Shown here piece by piece: positions 1 to 7,407 of a stretch of DNA of 64,000 nucleotides. Within the stretch, counting starts at the first letter, position 1, and each line of letters begins with the position of its first letter. The position numbers and the translations under genes are program-made. Origin of the DNA: UBA2357 sp002344625 (GTDB lineage: Bacteria > Pseudomonadota > Gammaproteobacteria > Burkholderiales > Rhodocyclaceae); NCBI GenBank assembly GCA_937995335.1, contig CALKIH010000060.1:115910-179909 (forward strand), in the 5' to 3' direction. A model generated the notes under the pieces. That model was not told the DNA's origin. It did not search any database and saw only the letters and a list, made by a program, of their open reading frames with translations.

Positions 1-4
1 ATCC

Positions 5-658
5 ATGAAGAGCATATTGATCGCTACGACGCTGGCCGCCCTCGTCGTCACCGGCTGCGCCAACAATCCCTATCAGGGTGAATCCGCCAACACCGCCACC
101 GGCGTGACGATCGGTGCGCTTTCCGGCGCGCTGCTGGGGGCTGCGGTTTCCAGCAAGAGCGACCGCGGCAAGGGCGCAGTGATCGGTGCCGCGGTCGGCG
201 CGACCGTCGGCGGCGTGGTCGGCCACCAGATGGATCAACAAGAAGCGGAACTGCGCCGCCAGATGCAAGGCACCGGGGTCGAAGTGCAGCGCGAGGGCGA
301 TACGATTCGCCTGCAGGCGCCCGAAAACATCACGTTCGACACCGGGCGGGCAGACGTGAAGCCACAGTTCCGCCCGGTGCTCGACCAACTCGCCTACAGC
401 ATCTCCCAGTATCCGAACACCCTGATCCGGGTCGAAGGCCACACCGACTCGACCGGCTCGGCTTCCTTCAACCAGACCCTGTCCGAAAATCGTGCCAGCA
501 GCGTAGCGAGCTACCTGCTGCAGCGCGGCGTTGCGGCCAACCGGATCGAATCCATCGGCTACGGCTTCACCCGTCCGGTCGCCGACAACGGCACCGCCGC
601 GGGCCGGGCCCAGAACCGCCGGGTCGAGATCCTGATCATACCGCTCCAGCAGCAATAG
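5..658 (+). CDS. OmpA-family peptidoglycan-binding lipoprotein (YiaD-like)
   Basis: A 217-residue outer-membrane lipoprotein that should tether the outer membrane to peptidoglycan. The N-terminus is a lipoprotein signal ending in a lipobox (V-T-G-C, lipidated Cys18). A glycine-zipper stretch follows at about 31-75, with alternating Gly/Ala and two hydrophobic turns, and may insert in the membrane. Residues about 105-215 form an OmpA C-terminal domain. It carries the GHTDSTGS, LSENRA and NRRVEI motifs; Asp148 and Arg163 correspond to the residues that hold diaminopimelate in OmpA. Length and order match YiaD-type proteins. The gene begins 5 bases into the window, so its promoter and any upstream partner are not visible. 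A strong hairpin lies just after the stop. Confidence 0.9.
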   Translation: MKSILIATTLAALVVTGCANNPYQGESANTATGVTIGALSGALLGAAVSSKSDRGKGAVIGAAVGATVGGVVGHQMDQQEAELRRQMQGTGVEVQREGDTIRLQAPENITFDTGRADVKPQFRPVLDQLAYSISQYPNTLIRVEGHTDSTGSASFNQTLSENRASSVASYLLQRGVAANRIESIGYGFTRPVADNGTAAGRAQNRRVEILIIPLQQQ

Positions 659-674
659 TCCGCCCGGCGCTGTT

Positions 675-699
675 CCGGCCCATGCCCATCATGGGCCGG
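675..699 (+). terminator. hairpin after the OmpA-like gene
   Basis: Two perfect 10-base arms (675-684 and 690-699) flank a 5-base loop, starting 17 bases after the stop codon of the OmpA-like gene. There is no clear T-tract after it, so it is either a weak or Rho-assisted terminator or an mRNA-stabilising stem. Confidence 0.5.
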
Positions 700-877
700 C
701 CGGGCCCTGGATGCCTCCGGTGCTGCGATGCCTATGACCGTCGCGGCACATTGAAACCCCGATCATCCCGGCATCGCACCAACACATACCTCGCCCGGCC
801 CGACGCTCGACCGGCGGGGTTTTCATGGCGCGTGCCCGCATGGTTGGGTTTGCAGGATCACCTCGAGCTCACATGCC

Positions 878-2158
878 ATGTCCCGATACGAAGAACATCC
901 GCTGCGCCGTACCCTTCACGACGAGATTCACGCCCGCCCGCCGATACCGCTCGAGGTCCCGGAATGCGTGGCCTTTTTGGCTTTTCTGCATGTAGACGGC
1001 AGCGTCGGGCGCGAAGACGTACATCTGCGACAACTTGCACAGCAGTTGGGACTACCGGAGCCGTCGACCGAATCGGGGCACGTGATTCTCGAATCCGCCG
1101 AGTTCCGGCTGAAATGGCAGCGGCACAACGAGTTCTCGAGCTACGCCTTCTTCCGCCGCATGTATCCCGGCGATTCGAGCGACGTCGATGCGCTGCTGGC
1201 GGTCCCCACCGCTTGGCGCGATGCCATACCGGGACAGTTGATCGCCGCGGTCCAGGTCGAGGTCAGGCCAATATCCGAAGTGCCTCCGGACAGGTTCATG
1301 GGCCAGCTTTCGCTGACCGGCCAGACCCAGGTCGCCGCACAGGTTGCCGACGGCGCCGCATGGGTATTCACCGATTTCCAGCTTCATGATGGTTTTTCGC
1401 GCTTTCTGCTGGTGGACGCGTCGCTCACGCCGCGCCAGGCGGGGCGCACCGTGCAACGCCTGCTCGAGCTCGAAACCTACCGGGTCATGGCGCTCCTGGC
1501 ATTTCCGGTCGCCAAGCAGGTGGGGCGTCTGCTGTCGCGCACCGAAGACGAACTGGCCGACCTCATGGATGCCATGGGCGCCGCGCAATCGTCGGAGGAC
1601 GAGCGCAAGGTCCTCGCCCGCCTGACACGGCTCGCGGCCGACGTCGAACGCTCGGTTGCGAAAACCACCTATCGCTTCGGTGCCGCCGCGGCCTATTATC
1701 GTCTCGTTCAGCAACGCATAGACGAACTGCGCGAGCTCAGACTGAGCGGCTACCCGACGATCCGCGAGTTCATGGAGCGCCGCCTCGCGCCTGCGATCAA
1801 CACCTGTGCCGCGATCGCACGACGCCAGGACGATCTTTCGGCGCGCATCGCGCGCAACTCGCAGTTGTTGCGTACCCGGGTCGATATCGAGCTCGAGCGC
1901 CAGAATCAGGAATTGCTGGCCCAGATGAACAATCGGGCGAGACTGCAGTTGCGGTTGCAGGAAACGGTCGAAGGCCTGTCGGTGTTTGCGATCACCTATT
2001 ACGGCTCGCAGTTGGTGAACTATCTCGCCAAAGGGGCAAAGGATTTTCTTCCGGTCACACCCGAAGTGCTTACCGCGATCTCGATCCCGGCCATCGCGAT
2101 CGCCGTCCATCTCGCCGCGCGCCGCACCCACCGCATGCTTTCCAAGGAATCGCCCTGA
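878..2158 (+). CDS. DUF3422 family membrane protein
   Basis: A 426-residue protein recognised as the DUF3422 family, common in alpha- and betaproteobacteria and of unknown function. Its N-terminal half is soluble and opens with a family-typical stretch (HPLRRTLHDEIHARPP). The middle, about 220-360, is rich in Arg, Glu, Leu and Ala and probably helical or coiled coil. Two hydrophobic segments near the C-terminus (about 365-390 and 395-415) are likely membrane helices, placing the bulk of the protein on one side of the inner membrane. The ATG at 878 precedes the conserved HPLRR stretch and is the natural start, although its ribosome binding site is weak. It stands alone between a 220-base leader and a bidirectional terminator. 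Confidence 0.85.
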   Translation: MSRYEEHPLRRTLHDEIHARPPIPLEVPECVAFLAFLHVDGSVGREDVHLRQLAQQLGLPEPSTESGHVILESAEFRLKWQRHNEFSSYAFFRRMYPGDSSDVDALLAVPTAWRDAIPGQLIAAVQVEVRPISEVPPDRFMGQLSLTGQTQVAAQVADGAAWVFTDFQLHDGFSRFLLVDASLTPRQAGRTVQRLLELETYRVMALLAFPVAKQVGRLLSRTEDELADLMDAMGAAQSSEDERKVLARLTRLAADVERSVAKTTYRFGAAAAYYRLVQQRIDELRELRLSGYPTIREFMERRLAPAINTCAAIARRQDDLSARIARNSQLLRTRVDIELERQNQELLAQMNNRARLQLRLQETVEGLSVFAITYYGSQLVNYLAKGAKDFLPVTPEVLTAISIPAIAIAVHLAARRTHRMLSKESP

Positions 2159-2170
2159 TCGCAGGGCGAA

Positions 2171-2200
2171 AAAAAGCCCGCAGCGCGGGCTTGCTTTTTT
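2171..2200. terminator. bidirectional Rho-independent terminator
   Basis: An A-run, a GC stem (gcccg at 2176-2180 with cgggc at 2186-2190, extended by A-T pairs) and a T-run at 2195-2200. It sits between convergent genes ending at 2158 (+) and 2218 (-), so it can end both transcripts. Confidence 0.88.
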
Positions 2201-2217
2201 TGCCGGTTCGGCTGGAT

Positions 2218-2772
2218 TCAGCGCGTCTGCAACAAGCGCTTGACGTCGCGATCGTTCGGCAACGCGTAGTCGTGCGCGCGAAGGATGCGGCTGTCTTCGG
2301 TACGGACGAGCTTGAGGCTGATGTAGGTCAGGTTGGCCGCCGTCGAATAGGTGCCGACCAGCACCATGGTGGCGCTGTGCGAACGCGCGATGTCCTTGAT
2401 CTCGCGCGACAGGAGCAGCTCGCCGGTGCCCTCCTGCACGAATACATCGCCCCTGAGCTTCAATTCCTTGACATTCAAGCCCCGCATCACCAGTTGCGAC
2501 GCATACTGCTCGGACAGGGTTCTTCCCAGCGGGGCCGACACGCGCAGATCGTTGATGTTCACGACCGTAGCCACCAGAATCGGCGCATCGCCGAGATTCG
2601 TGGCCTGCAAACCCGAAACCAGCGCGTCGACGGCGGCAGCGTTGTGCGCCAGGAATCTGTCTTGAGCGATCGACTCGTAGGTTGCCTCGCCCCGATCGGT
2701 CGCGGGCGTCGGGGTCATGCAACCCGCCAAGACCGCCGATGCGGCCAGCGTGACAAGCAGGGAGGTCTTCAT
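2218..2772 (-). CDS. FlgO-domain lipoprotein
   Basis: A 184-residue lipoprotein with signal peptide and lipobox (V-L-A-G-C, Cys18). The mature part resembles the FlgO domain, including the conserved run around SAPLGRTLSEQYASQLVMRG and a following segment with LSREIKDIARSHSATMVLVGTY. In Vibrio, FlgO is an outer-membrane protein needed for normal flagellar function, but FlgO-domain proteins also occur away from flagellar genes, as here. Its start overlaps the stop of the upstream lipoprotein gene by 4 bases (ATGA), so the two are probably translationally coupled. The domain call is fairly secure; the cellular role is not. Confidence 0.75.
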   Translation of the reverse strand: MKTSLLVTLAASAVLAGCMTPTPATDRGEATYESIAQDRFLAHNAAAVDALVSGLQATNLGDAPILVATVVNINDLRVSAPLGRTLSEQYASQLVMRGLNVKELKLRGDVFVQEGTGELLLSREIKDIARSHSATMVLVGTYSTAANLTYISLKLVRTEDSRILRAHDYALPNDRDVKRLLQTR

Positions 2773-3299
2773 TGGCCCACGACCTCCATGACCTTGGCGA
2801 ACGGTGCCGGCGAACCACTGGCAAACAGCCCCACATTCTGTCCCTGGATATAGTAGACGTCCGTCTTGCTGGCGAGGTAGCGGTTTCCGCTCGACACGGC
2901 CACCGTCAGGATCAACTCCGACTCGCGCGGTTCGTTGCCATCATGCCGGATCACGATGGTGGAGTAGTCCACCTTGACCGCGCCTTCGGGCGACTGGCGC
3001 ACCGATCTGCCACTCTGGACCAGCTCGGTGATCAGGAATTGACGGAAGGCCTGATCGAACTCGGATGCGTAGTCGTATTGCGCGACGAAAAGATCCGCAT
3101 CGGCGCTGACGCCCGCCTGGCCGAGTGCGCTGGCAGTCTGCACGACCGCCTCACGCGCGAGAATCTCCCAATGCCCCGCGGAACGGACATCACGCTGGTA
3201 GCTAGTCTCGAAAACTTGTGGAATCGGCGTTGCACACCCTGCCAAGGCAGCAACCAGCCCAGCAAGAGCCGTCAATCTTGCAATTCTTGAGAGCGACAT
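2769..3299 (-). CDS. predicted lipoprotein paired with FlgO-like protein
   Basis: A 176-residue predicted lipoprotein. The start is placed at ATG 3299 because it is preceded by a good AGGAG site with 5-base spacing, and because the protein then opens directly with a lipoprotein signal ending A-L-A-G-C (Cys22). A longer frame upstream would put a non-signal sequence in front. The mature region (about 23-176) has no motif I recognise with certainty. It is mixed alpha/beta with a conserved-looking W-E-I-L-A-R-E segment near residue 40 and beta-rich C-terminal half. It overlaps the FlgO-like gene by 4 bases, so the two products likely act together in the outer membrane or periplasm. Confidence 0.7.
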   Translation of the reverse strand: MSLSRIARLTALAGLVAALAGCATPIPQVFETSYQRDVRSAGHWEILAREAVVQTASALGQAGVSADADLFVAQYDYASEFDQAFRQFLITELVQSGRSVRQSPEGAVKVDYSTIVIRHDGNEPRESELILTVAVSSGNRYLASKTDVYYIQGQNVGLFASGSPAPFAKVMEVVGQ

Positions 3300-3490
3300 G
3301 AAAGCTCCTAGAGGAACTGTGAAGTCAAACACCAAACGCGCGCACTTGTATGCCCGGAAGATACCACATGGCAACCGAAATGCAACAAGTCGTTACGTAG
3401 CAAACACTAGAGTGCGACTTTGAACCCGATACAGGAAGTTCGCAAGCCCTTTCTTGCCGCAGTTGCGCCGTCCGTCCAGCGGTCGGCGCG

Positions 3491-3518
3491 GTCAAAAACC
3501 ACGCCGCAGTTCTATAAT
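3491..3518 (+). promoter_or_regulatory. candidate purC promoter
   Basis: A perfect TATAAT -10 hexamer at 3513-3518 lies about 28 bases before the purC GTG start. A weak -35 candidate (GTCAAA, 3491-3496) is 16 bases upstream. The -10 is convincing; the -35 is not. Confidence 0.5.
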
Positions 3519-3545
3519 TGCTTTTTTTGCGCTGGATGGATTGCC

Positions 3546-4484
3546 GTGTCCTCACCCCTTTTCGAGTCTAAGATCGACAGCCTTCCCTTACTCGGCCGCG
3601 GCAAGGTCCGTGACATCTACGCCGTCGATGACGAGCGCCTGCTGATCGTTACCAGCGACCGGCTTTCGGCATTCGACGTCATCCTGCCCGACCCCATCCC
3701 GGACAAGGGCCGCGTGCTCACCGCAATGGCAAATTTCTGGTTCGAGACGCTCGCTCACATCATTCCGAACCAACTGACCGGGTTCGTCCCCGAAAGCGTC
3801 GTGGCCGACTCCGAGCGCGACCAGGTGCGCGGACGGGCACTGGTGGTCAGGCGCCTCACGCCGCTACCGATCGAGGCCGTGGTGCGCGGCTATATGATCG
3901 GATCGGGTTGGAAGGACTATCAGGCGACCGGGTCGATCTGCGGCATCCAGCTGCCCCCGGGGCTCAAACAGGCGGCGCGGCTTCCGGCACCTATCTTCAC
4001 GCCCGCGAGCAAGGCCGATGCCGGCGATCATGACGAAAACATTTCATTCGAAGCGGCGCAAGCGCGCTGCGAGGCGGTCCTGGCCAAGGCGCTCGAGGGC
4101 ACCGGGGTCGGTGGCGCCACCCTTGCCACCCAGGCGCGCGATGCGGCCCTTGCGCTTTATGCCGAGGCCGCGGCCCATGCCGCCCGCAGAGGCATCATCA
4201 TCGCCGATACCAAGTTCGAGTTCGGTGTCGACAAGCATGGCACTCTGCACCTGATCGACGAGGCGCTCACACCCGACTCATCGCGCTTCTGGCCGGCCGA
4301 GCACTACGCCGAGGGCATCAGCCCGCCCAGTTACGACAAGCAATACGTACGCGACTACCTCGAGACCCTCGACTGGAACAAGACCGCGCCCGGCCCGGTG
4401 CTGCCCGCGGATGTCATCGCCCGGACCGCCGCCAAGTACCGCGAGGCGTTCGAACGCCTGACCGGACGACATCTGCCCGCCTAG
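3546..4484 (+). CDS. purC: phosphoribosylaminoimidazole-succinocarboxamide synthase
   Basis: SAICAR synthase, the ATP-dependent step of purine synthesis that joins aspartate to CAIR. The 312-residue protein shows the family opening (GRGKVRDIYAVDDERLLIVTSD as overlapping motifs from about residue 17), SAFDVILPDPIPDKG, the EAVVRGYMIGSGWKDYQ substrate region, and the late IADTKFEFGVD and TPDSSRFWP signatures. I place the start at GTG 3546 because the conserved N-terminus begins there and a GGATGGA site lies just upstream. An in-frame ATG at 3420 would add 42 residues of unrelated sequence. The length fits the longer PurC form common in betaproteobacteria rather than the 237-residue enterobacterial form. 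Confidence 0.95.
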   Translation: MSSPLFESKIDSLPLLGRGKVRDIYAVDDERLLIVTSDRLSAFDVILPDPIPDKGRVLTAMANFWFETLAHIIPNQLTGFVPESVVADSERDQVRGRALVVRRLTPLPIEAVVRGYMIGSGWKDYQATGSICGIQLPPGLKQAARLPAPIFTPASKADAGDHDENISFEAAQARCEAVLAKALEGTGVGGATLATQARDAALALYAEAAAHAARRGIIIADTKFEFGVDKHGTLHLIDEALTPDSSRFWPAEHYAEGISPPSYDKQYVRDYLETLDWNKTAPGPVLPADVIARTAAKYREAFERLTGRHLPA

Positions 4485-4539
4485 AACTCGGCGCCGATCG
4501 CGAACTCGAACCACCACCCGACCCTAGCAAGAGCACAAA

Positions 4540-6597
4540 ATGACCAATCCCCTACTCGACTTCTCGGCGCTGCCGCGCTTCGACACGATTCTTCCCGAAC
4601 ACGTCGAGCCCGCGATCGGCCAGCTCATCGGCGAAAACCGCGCGCTCATCGAACGACTGGTCGCCGCCAGCGAGCCAGCGAGCTGGGACGGCTTCGTCGT
4701 CCCCATGACCGAAGCCAGCGAACGCCTGGGGCGCGCATGGGGGGTGGTCGGACATCTGCACAGCGTCAATGACGTGCCGGAATGGCGCGACGCCTACAAC
4801 CGCATGCTGCCCGAAATCTCGGCTTTTTACGCCGACGTGGGCCAGAACCTCGCGCTGTTCGAAAAATACCGGCAACTGCACGACAGCCCCGAGTATGCGA
4901 ACCTGCACCCGATCCGGCAGCGCATCCTCGACCACGAGTTGCGCGACTTCCGCCTGTCGGGTGCCGAACTCCCCGACGCGCAAAAGCCGCGCTTCAAGGC
5001 CATCCAGGAGGAGCTTTCCGCACTGGCCGCCAAGTTCTCCGAAAACGTGCTCGATGCAACCAATGCGCATGCGGAATGGATCGAGCGCGAGGCGGACCTC
5101 GAAGGCATTCCCGAAGACGTCAGGTCGGCCGCCCGCGCCTCGGCCGAAAAGGCCGGCAAACCGGGATGGCGATTCACCCTGCAGATGCCCTCTTACCTGC
5201 CGGTGATGCAATACGCTGCCAATCGCGACCTGCGCGCACGACTTTATCGCGCCTATTCCACACGTGCCTCGGAGTTCGCGAATGCCGAGCTCGACAACGG
5301 CCCCATCATCGGCCGCATCCTGGCCTTGCGCGCCGAAGAGTCGCGGATGCTCGGCTACACGAGTTTCGCCGAGGTGTCGATGGTGCCGAAGATGGCCGAC
5401 TCCCCCGAACAGGTGCTGGATTTCCTGCGCGAGCTCGCGGCCAAGGCCAGACCCTTCGCCGAGAAGGATCTCGCCGAGCTGACCGAGTTCGCCCAGCGTG
5501 AATGCGGTCTTGCCCAGCTCGAACCGTGGGACGTGAGCTATGTGTCGGAGAAACTTCGCCAGGCTCGCTATTCGTTCTCGGAACAGGAGGTCAAGCAGTA
5601 CTTCCCCGAGCCCAAGGTGATCGAGGGGCTGTTCGGGGTGATCCGCCAGCTCTATGGGGTGGACATCTCGTCCGAAGAGGCGCCGCGCTGGGATCCGAGC
5701 GCGCGCTTCTTCCGAATCCAGCGCGACGGCACCTTGATCGGGCATTTCTATCTCGACCTGCACGCGCGCGAAACCAAGCGCGGCGGCGCCTGGATGGACT
5801 CGGCACGCAGCCGCTACCGCAACAGCGCTGGCGTACAGACACCGGTCGCCTACCTGGTCTGCAACTTCCCCGGCCCCGTCGACGGCAAGCCGGCCACTTT
5901 CAGCCATGACGATGTGCTGACGCTGTTCCACGAATGCGGGCATGGGCTGCATCACCTGCTCACCCAGATCGACGAGCTGGCGGTATCCGGCATTCACGGC
6001 GTCGAGTGGGATGCGGTCGAACTGCCCAGCCAGTTCATGGAAAACTTCTGCTGGGAATGGGACGTGTTGTCGGACATGACCGCGCATGTCGACACCGGCG
6101 CGCCGCTGCCGCGGGCACTGTTCGACAAGATGATCGCGGCGCGCAACTTTCAGAGCGGCATGCAGACGGTGCGCCAGCTCGAATTCGCGCTGTTCGACCT
6201 GCGCCTGCACCACGAACTCGACGCATCGGCCGGACCGGTGGCCCCGGACGAGGTCATTGCCCTGCTCGCCGACGTCCGCGCGGAGGTTGCCGTACTCGTA
6301 CCGCCGCCATGGCACCGCTTCCAGAACAGTTTTTCGCATATCTTCGCGGGCGGTTACGCCGCCGGCTACTACAGCTACAAATGGGCCGAGGTGCTGTCCG
6401 CCGATGCCTTCGCCGCGTTCGAAGAAGCCGGTGCCGGCCGTGGCAGCCTGCTCGACCCGGTCACCGGAGAACGCTTCTGGCGCGAGATACTCGCGGTCGG
6501 CGGCAGTCGCCCGGCGCTCGAGTCGTTCAAGGCATTCCGCGGTCGCGAACCTTCGGTCGACGCGCTGCTGCGGCACAGCGGCATGGTGAGCGCGTGA
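4540..6597 (+). CDS. prlC: oligopeptidase A (M3 metallopeptidase)
   Basis: A 685-residue cytoplasmic zinc oligopeptidase of family M3, which degrades short peptides including cleaved signal peptides. The catalytic zinc motif H464-E465-C-G-H468 is intact, and the third ligand glutamate lies in VELPSQFMEN (about residue 494). The long helical N-terminal half and the FSHIFAGGYAAGYYSYKWAEV block near the C-terminus are typical of PrlC. Length agrees with the family (about 680). The stop codon touches or overlaps the next gene, suggesting co-transcription with the DUF4124 protein. Confidence 0.95.
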   Translation: MTNPLLDFSALPRFDTILPEHVEPAIGQLIGENRALIERLVAASEPASWDGFVVPMTEASERLGRAWGVVGHLHSVNDVPEWRDAYNRMLPEISAFYADVGQNLALFEKYRQLHDSPEYANLHPIRQRILDHELRDFRLSGAELPDAQKPRFKAIQEELSALAAKFSENVLDATNAHAEWIEREADLEGIPEDVRSAARASAEKAGKPGWRFTLQMPSYLPVMQYAANRDLRARLYRAYSTRASEFANAELDNGPIIGRILALRAEESRMLGYTSFAEVSMVPKMADSPEQVLDFLRELAAKARPFAEKDLAELTEFAQRECGLAQLEPWDVSYVSEKLRQARYSFSEQEVKQYFPEPKVIEGLFGVIRQLYGVDISSEEAPRWDPSARFFRIQRDGTLIGHFYLDLHARETKRGGAWMDSARSRYRNSAGVQTPVAYLVCNFPGPVDGKPATFSHDDVLTLFHECGHGLHHLLTQIDELAVSGIHGVEWDAVELPSQFMENFCWEWDVLSDMTAHVDTGAPLPRALFDKMIAARNFQSGMQTVRQLEFALFDLRLHHELDASAGPVAPDEVIALLADVRAEVAVLVPPPWHRFQNSFSHIFAGGYAAGYYSYKWAEVLSADAFAAFEEAGAGRGSLLDPVTGERFWREILAVGGSRPALESFKAFRGREPSVDALLRHSGMVSA

Positions 6598-6599
6598 AC

Positions 6600-7091
6600 A
6601 TGCGCCGCGCCCTGGCACTAGCCCTTGCCGCCGCGTTCGCCAGCAACGCGGGCGCGGCCAAGGTCTATCAATGGACCGACGAACAGGGGCGGATCCAATA
6701 TTCGGACCGCCCGCCGCCCAACGCCCCGGCGCAGGAAAAACGCGTGTTCGCTGGGAACCCGGGCCAAACTCCCGGCTATGCGGTCAGGCGCGCCAGCGAA
6801 GACTTCCCGGTCACGCTCTACACCTCCGCCAACTGCGGCGCGCTATGCGACAACGCGCGCAATCTGCTCGGAGAGCGTGGCATTCCCTTCGTCGAAAAGG
6901 TACTGGCGACGGCCGAAGACGGTCAGGCCTTCGAAGCCGTGTTCGGCGCCGCCCCGAAAGTGCCGGCCGCGACGGTCGGGCGAGAGAAGCTCAGCGGCTT
7001 CTCGGCCCGCAGCTGGAACGAGTTGCTCGACCTGGCCGGCTACCCCAAGGCAAACACGTCCACTAGCCCGCGCGGTCCGTCCGGCAACTGA
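6600..7091 (+). CDS. periplasmic DUF4124-glutaredoxin-like protein
   Basis: A 163-residue exported protein. Residues 1-19 are a signal peptide ending in AGAA. Residues about 21-45 are a DUF4124 motif (KVYQWTDEQGRIQYSDRPP). From about 70 a thioredoxin/glutaredoxin-like fold follows with two cysteines spaced C79-G-A-L-C83, then KVPAATVG-type Pro loop. This suggests a periplasmic thiol-disulfide protein. The start could be GTG 6594, overlapping the prlC stop, or ATG 6600; I use the ATG because it begins the signal peptide. It is probably co-transcribed with prlC. The substrate is unknown. Confidence 0.75.
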   Translation: MRRALALALAAAFASNAGAAKVYQWTDEQGRIQYSDRPPPNAPAQEKRVFAGNPGQTPGYAVRRASEDFPVTLYTSANCGALCDNARNLLGERGIPFVEKVLATAEDGQAFEAVFGAAPKVPAATVGREKLSGFSARSWNELLDLAGYPKANTSTSPRGPSGN

Positions 7092-7101
7092 CGGGCACCG
7101 T

Positions 7102-7126
7102 CGCCAGGCTTATTGCCAACCTGGCG
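7102..7126 (+). terminator. weak hairpin after the DUF4124 gene
   Basis: Perfect 7-base arms (7102-7108 and 7120-7126) with an 11-base loop, 10 bases after the stop. No T-tract follows, so intrinsic termination is uncertain. The rest of 7127-7320 shows nothing recognisable before the Fur-type box. Confidence 0.3.
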
Positions 7127-7326
7127 CAAAAGCTCGCGAGCAGCAGGACCACCCCGATCCTGTCGGTGCTCGCACAGCGATCCATCTACACCGGAAATAC
7201 TTTCGGCATGGTGGCTGGCACCCATGTCCGACGTGAGGAGATCGCGCTCGGCACCGTTGACGGCGCGTAACAATCAGACGCCTACGCCCACCCGGGTACA
7301 GTCGGGAAGTTTCACCCCATAACTCA

Positions 7327-7345
7327 AATAAGAATCATTCTTATT
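7327..7345. promoter_or_regulatory. Fur-type operator of the heme operon
   Basis: A perfect inverted repeat, aataagaat-c-attcttatt, 19 bases long, about 63 bases before hutW. It matches the known Fur-box form with AGAAT-N-ATTCT at its core and agrees with the classical 19-mer consensus at 12 positions. Downstream genes are heme uptake and degradation genes, the expected Fur regulon. A possible -10 (TATACC, 7372-7377) lies between it and the start, so bound Fur-Fe(II) would block transcription when iron is plentiful. Confidence 0.85.
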
Positions 7346-7407
7346 ACTATTTTGATTTATCTCAAGGCCTGTATACCATTACCGTCCGTAGACTGTCAGC
7401 CGTTGCC

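Noticed and set aside
1052..2836. A 594-codon open frame on the minus strand across the DUF3422 gene
   Set aside because: It overlaps two better-supported genes, has low-complexity Arg/Gly/His-rich translation, and matches no family; long antisense frames are expected in GC-rich DNA.
4552..6618. A 688-codon minus-strand frame opposite prlC
   Set aside because: It mirrors prlC in the high-GC antisense frame and has no recognisable protein sequence.
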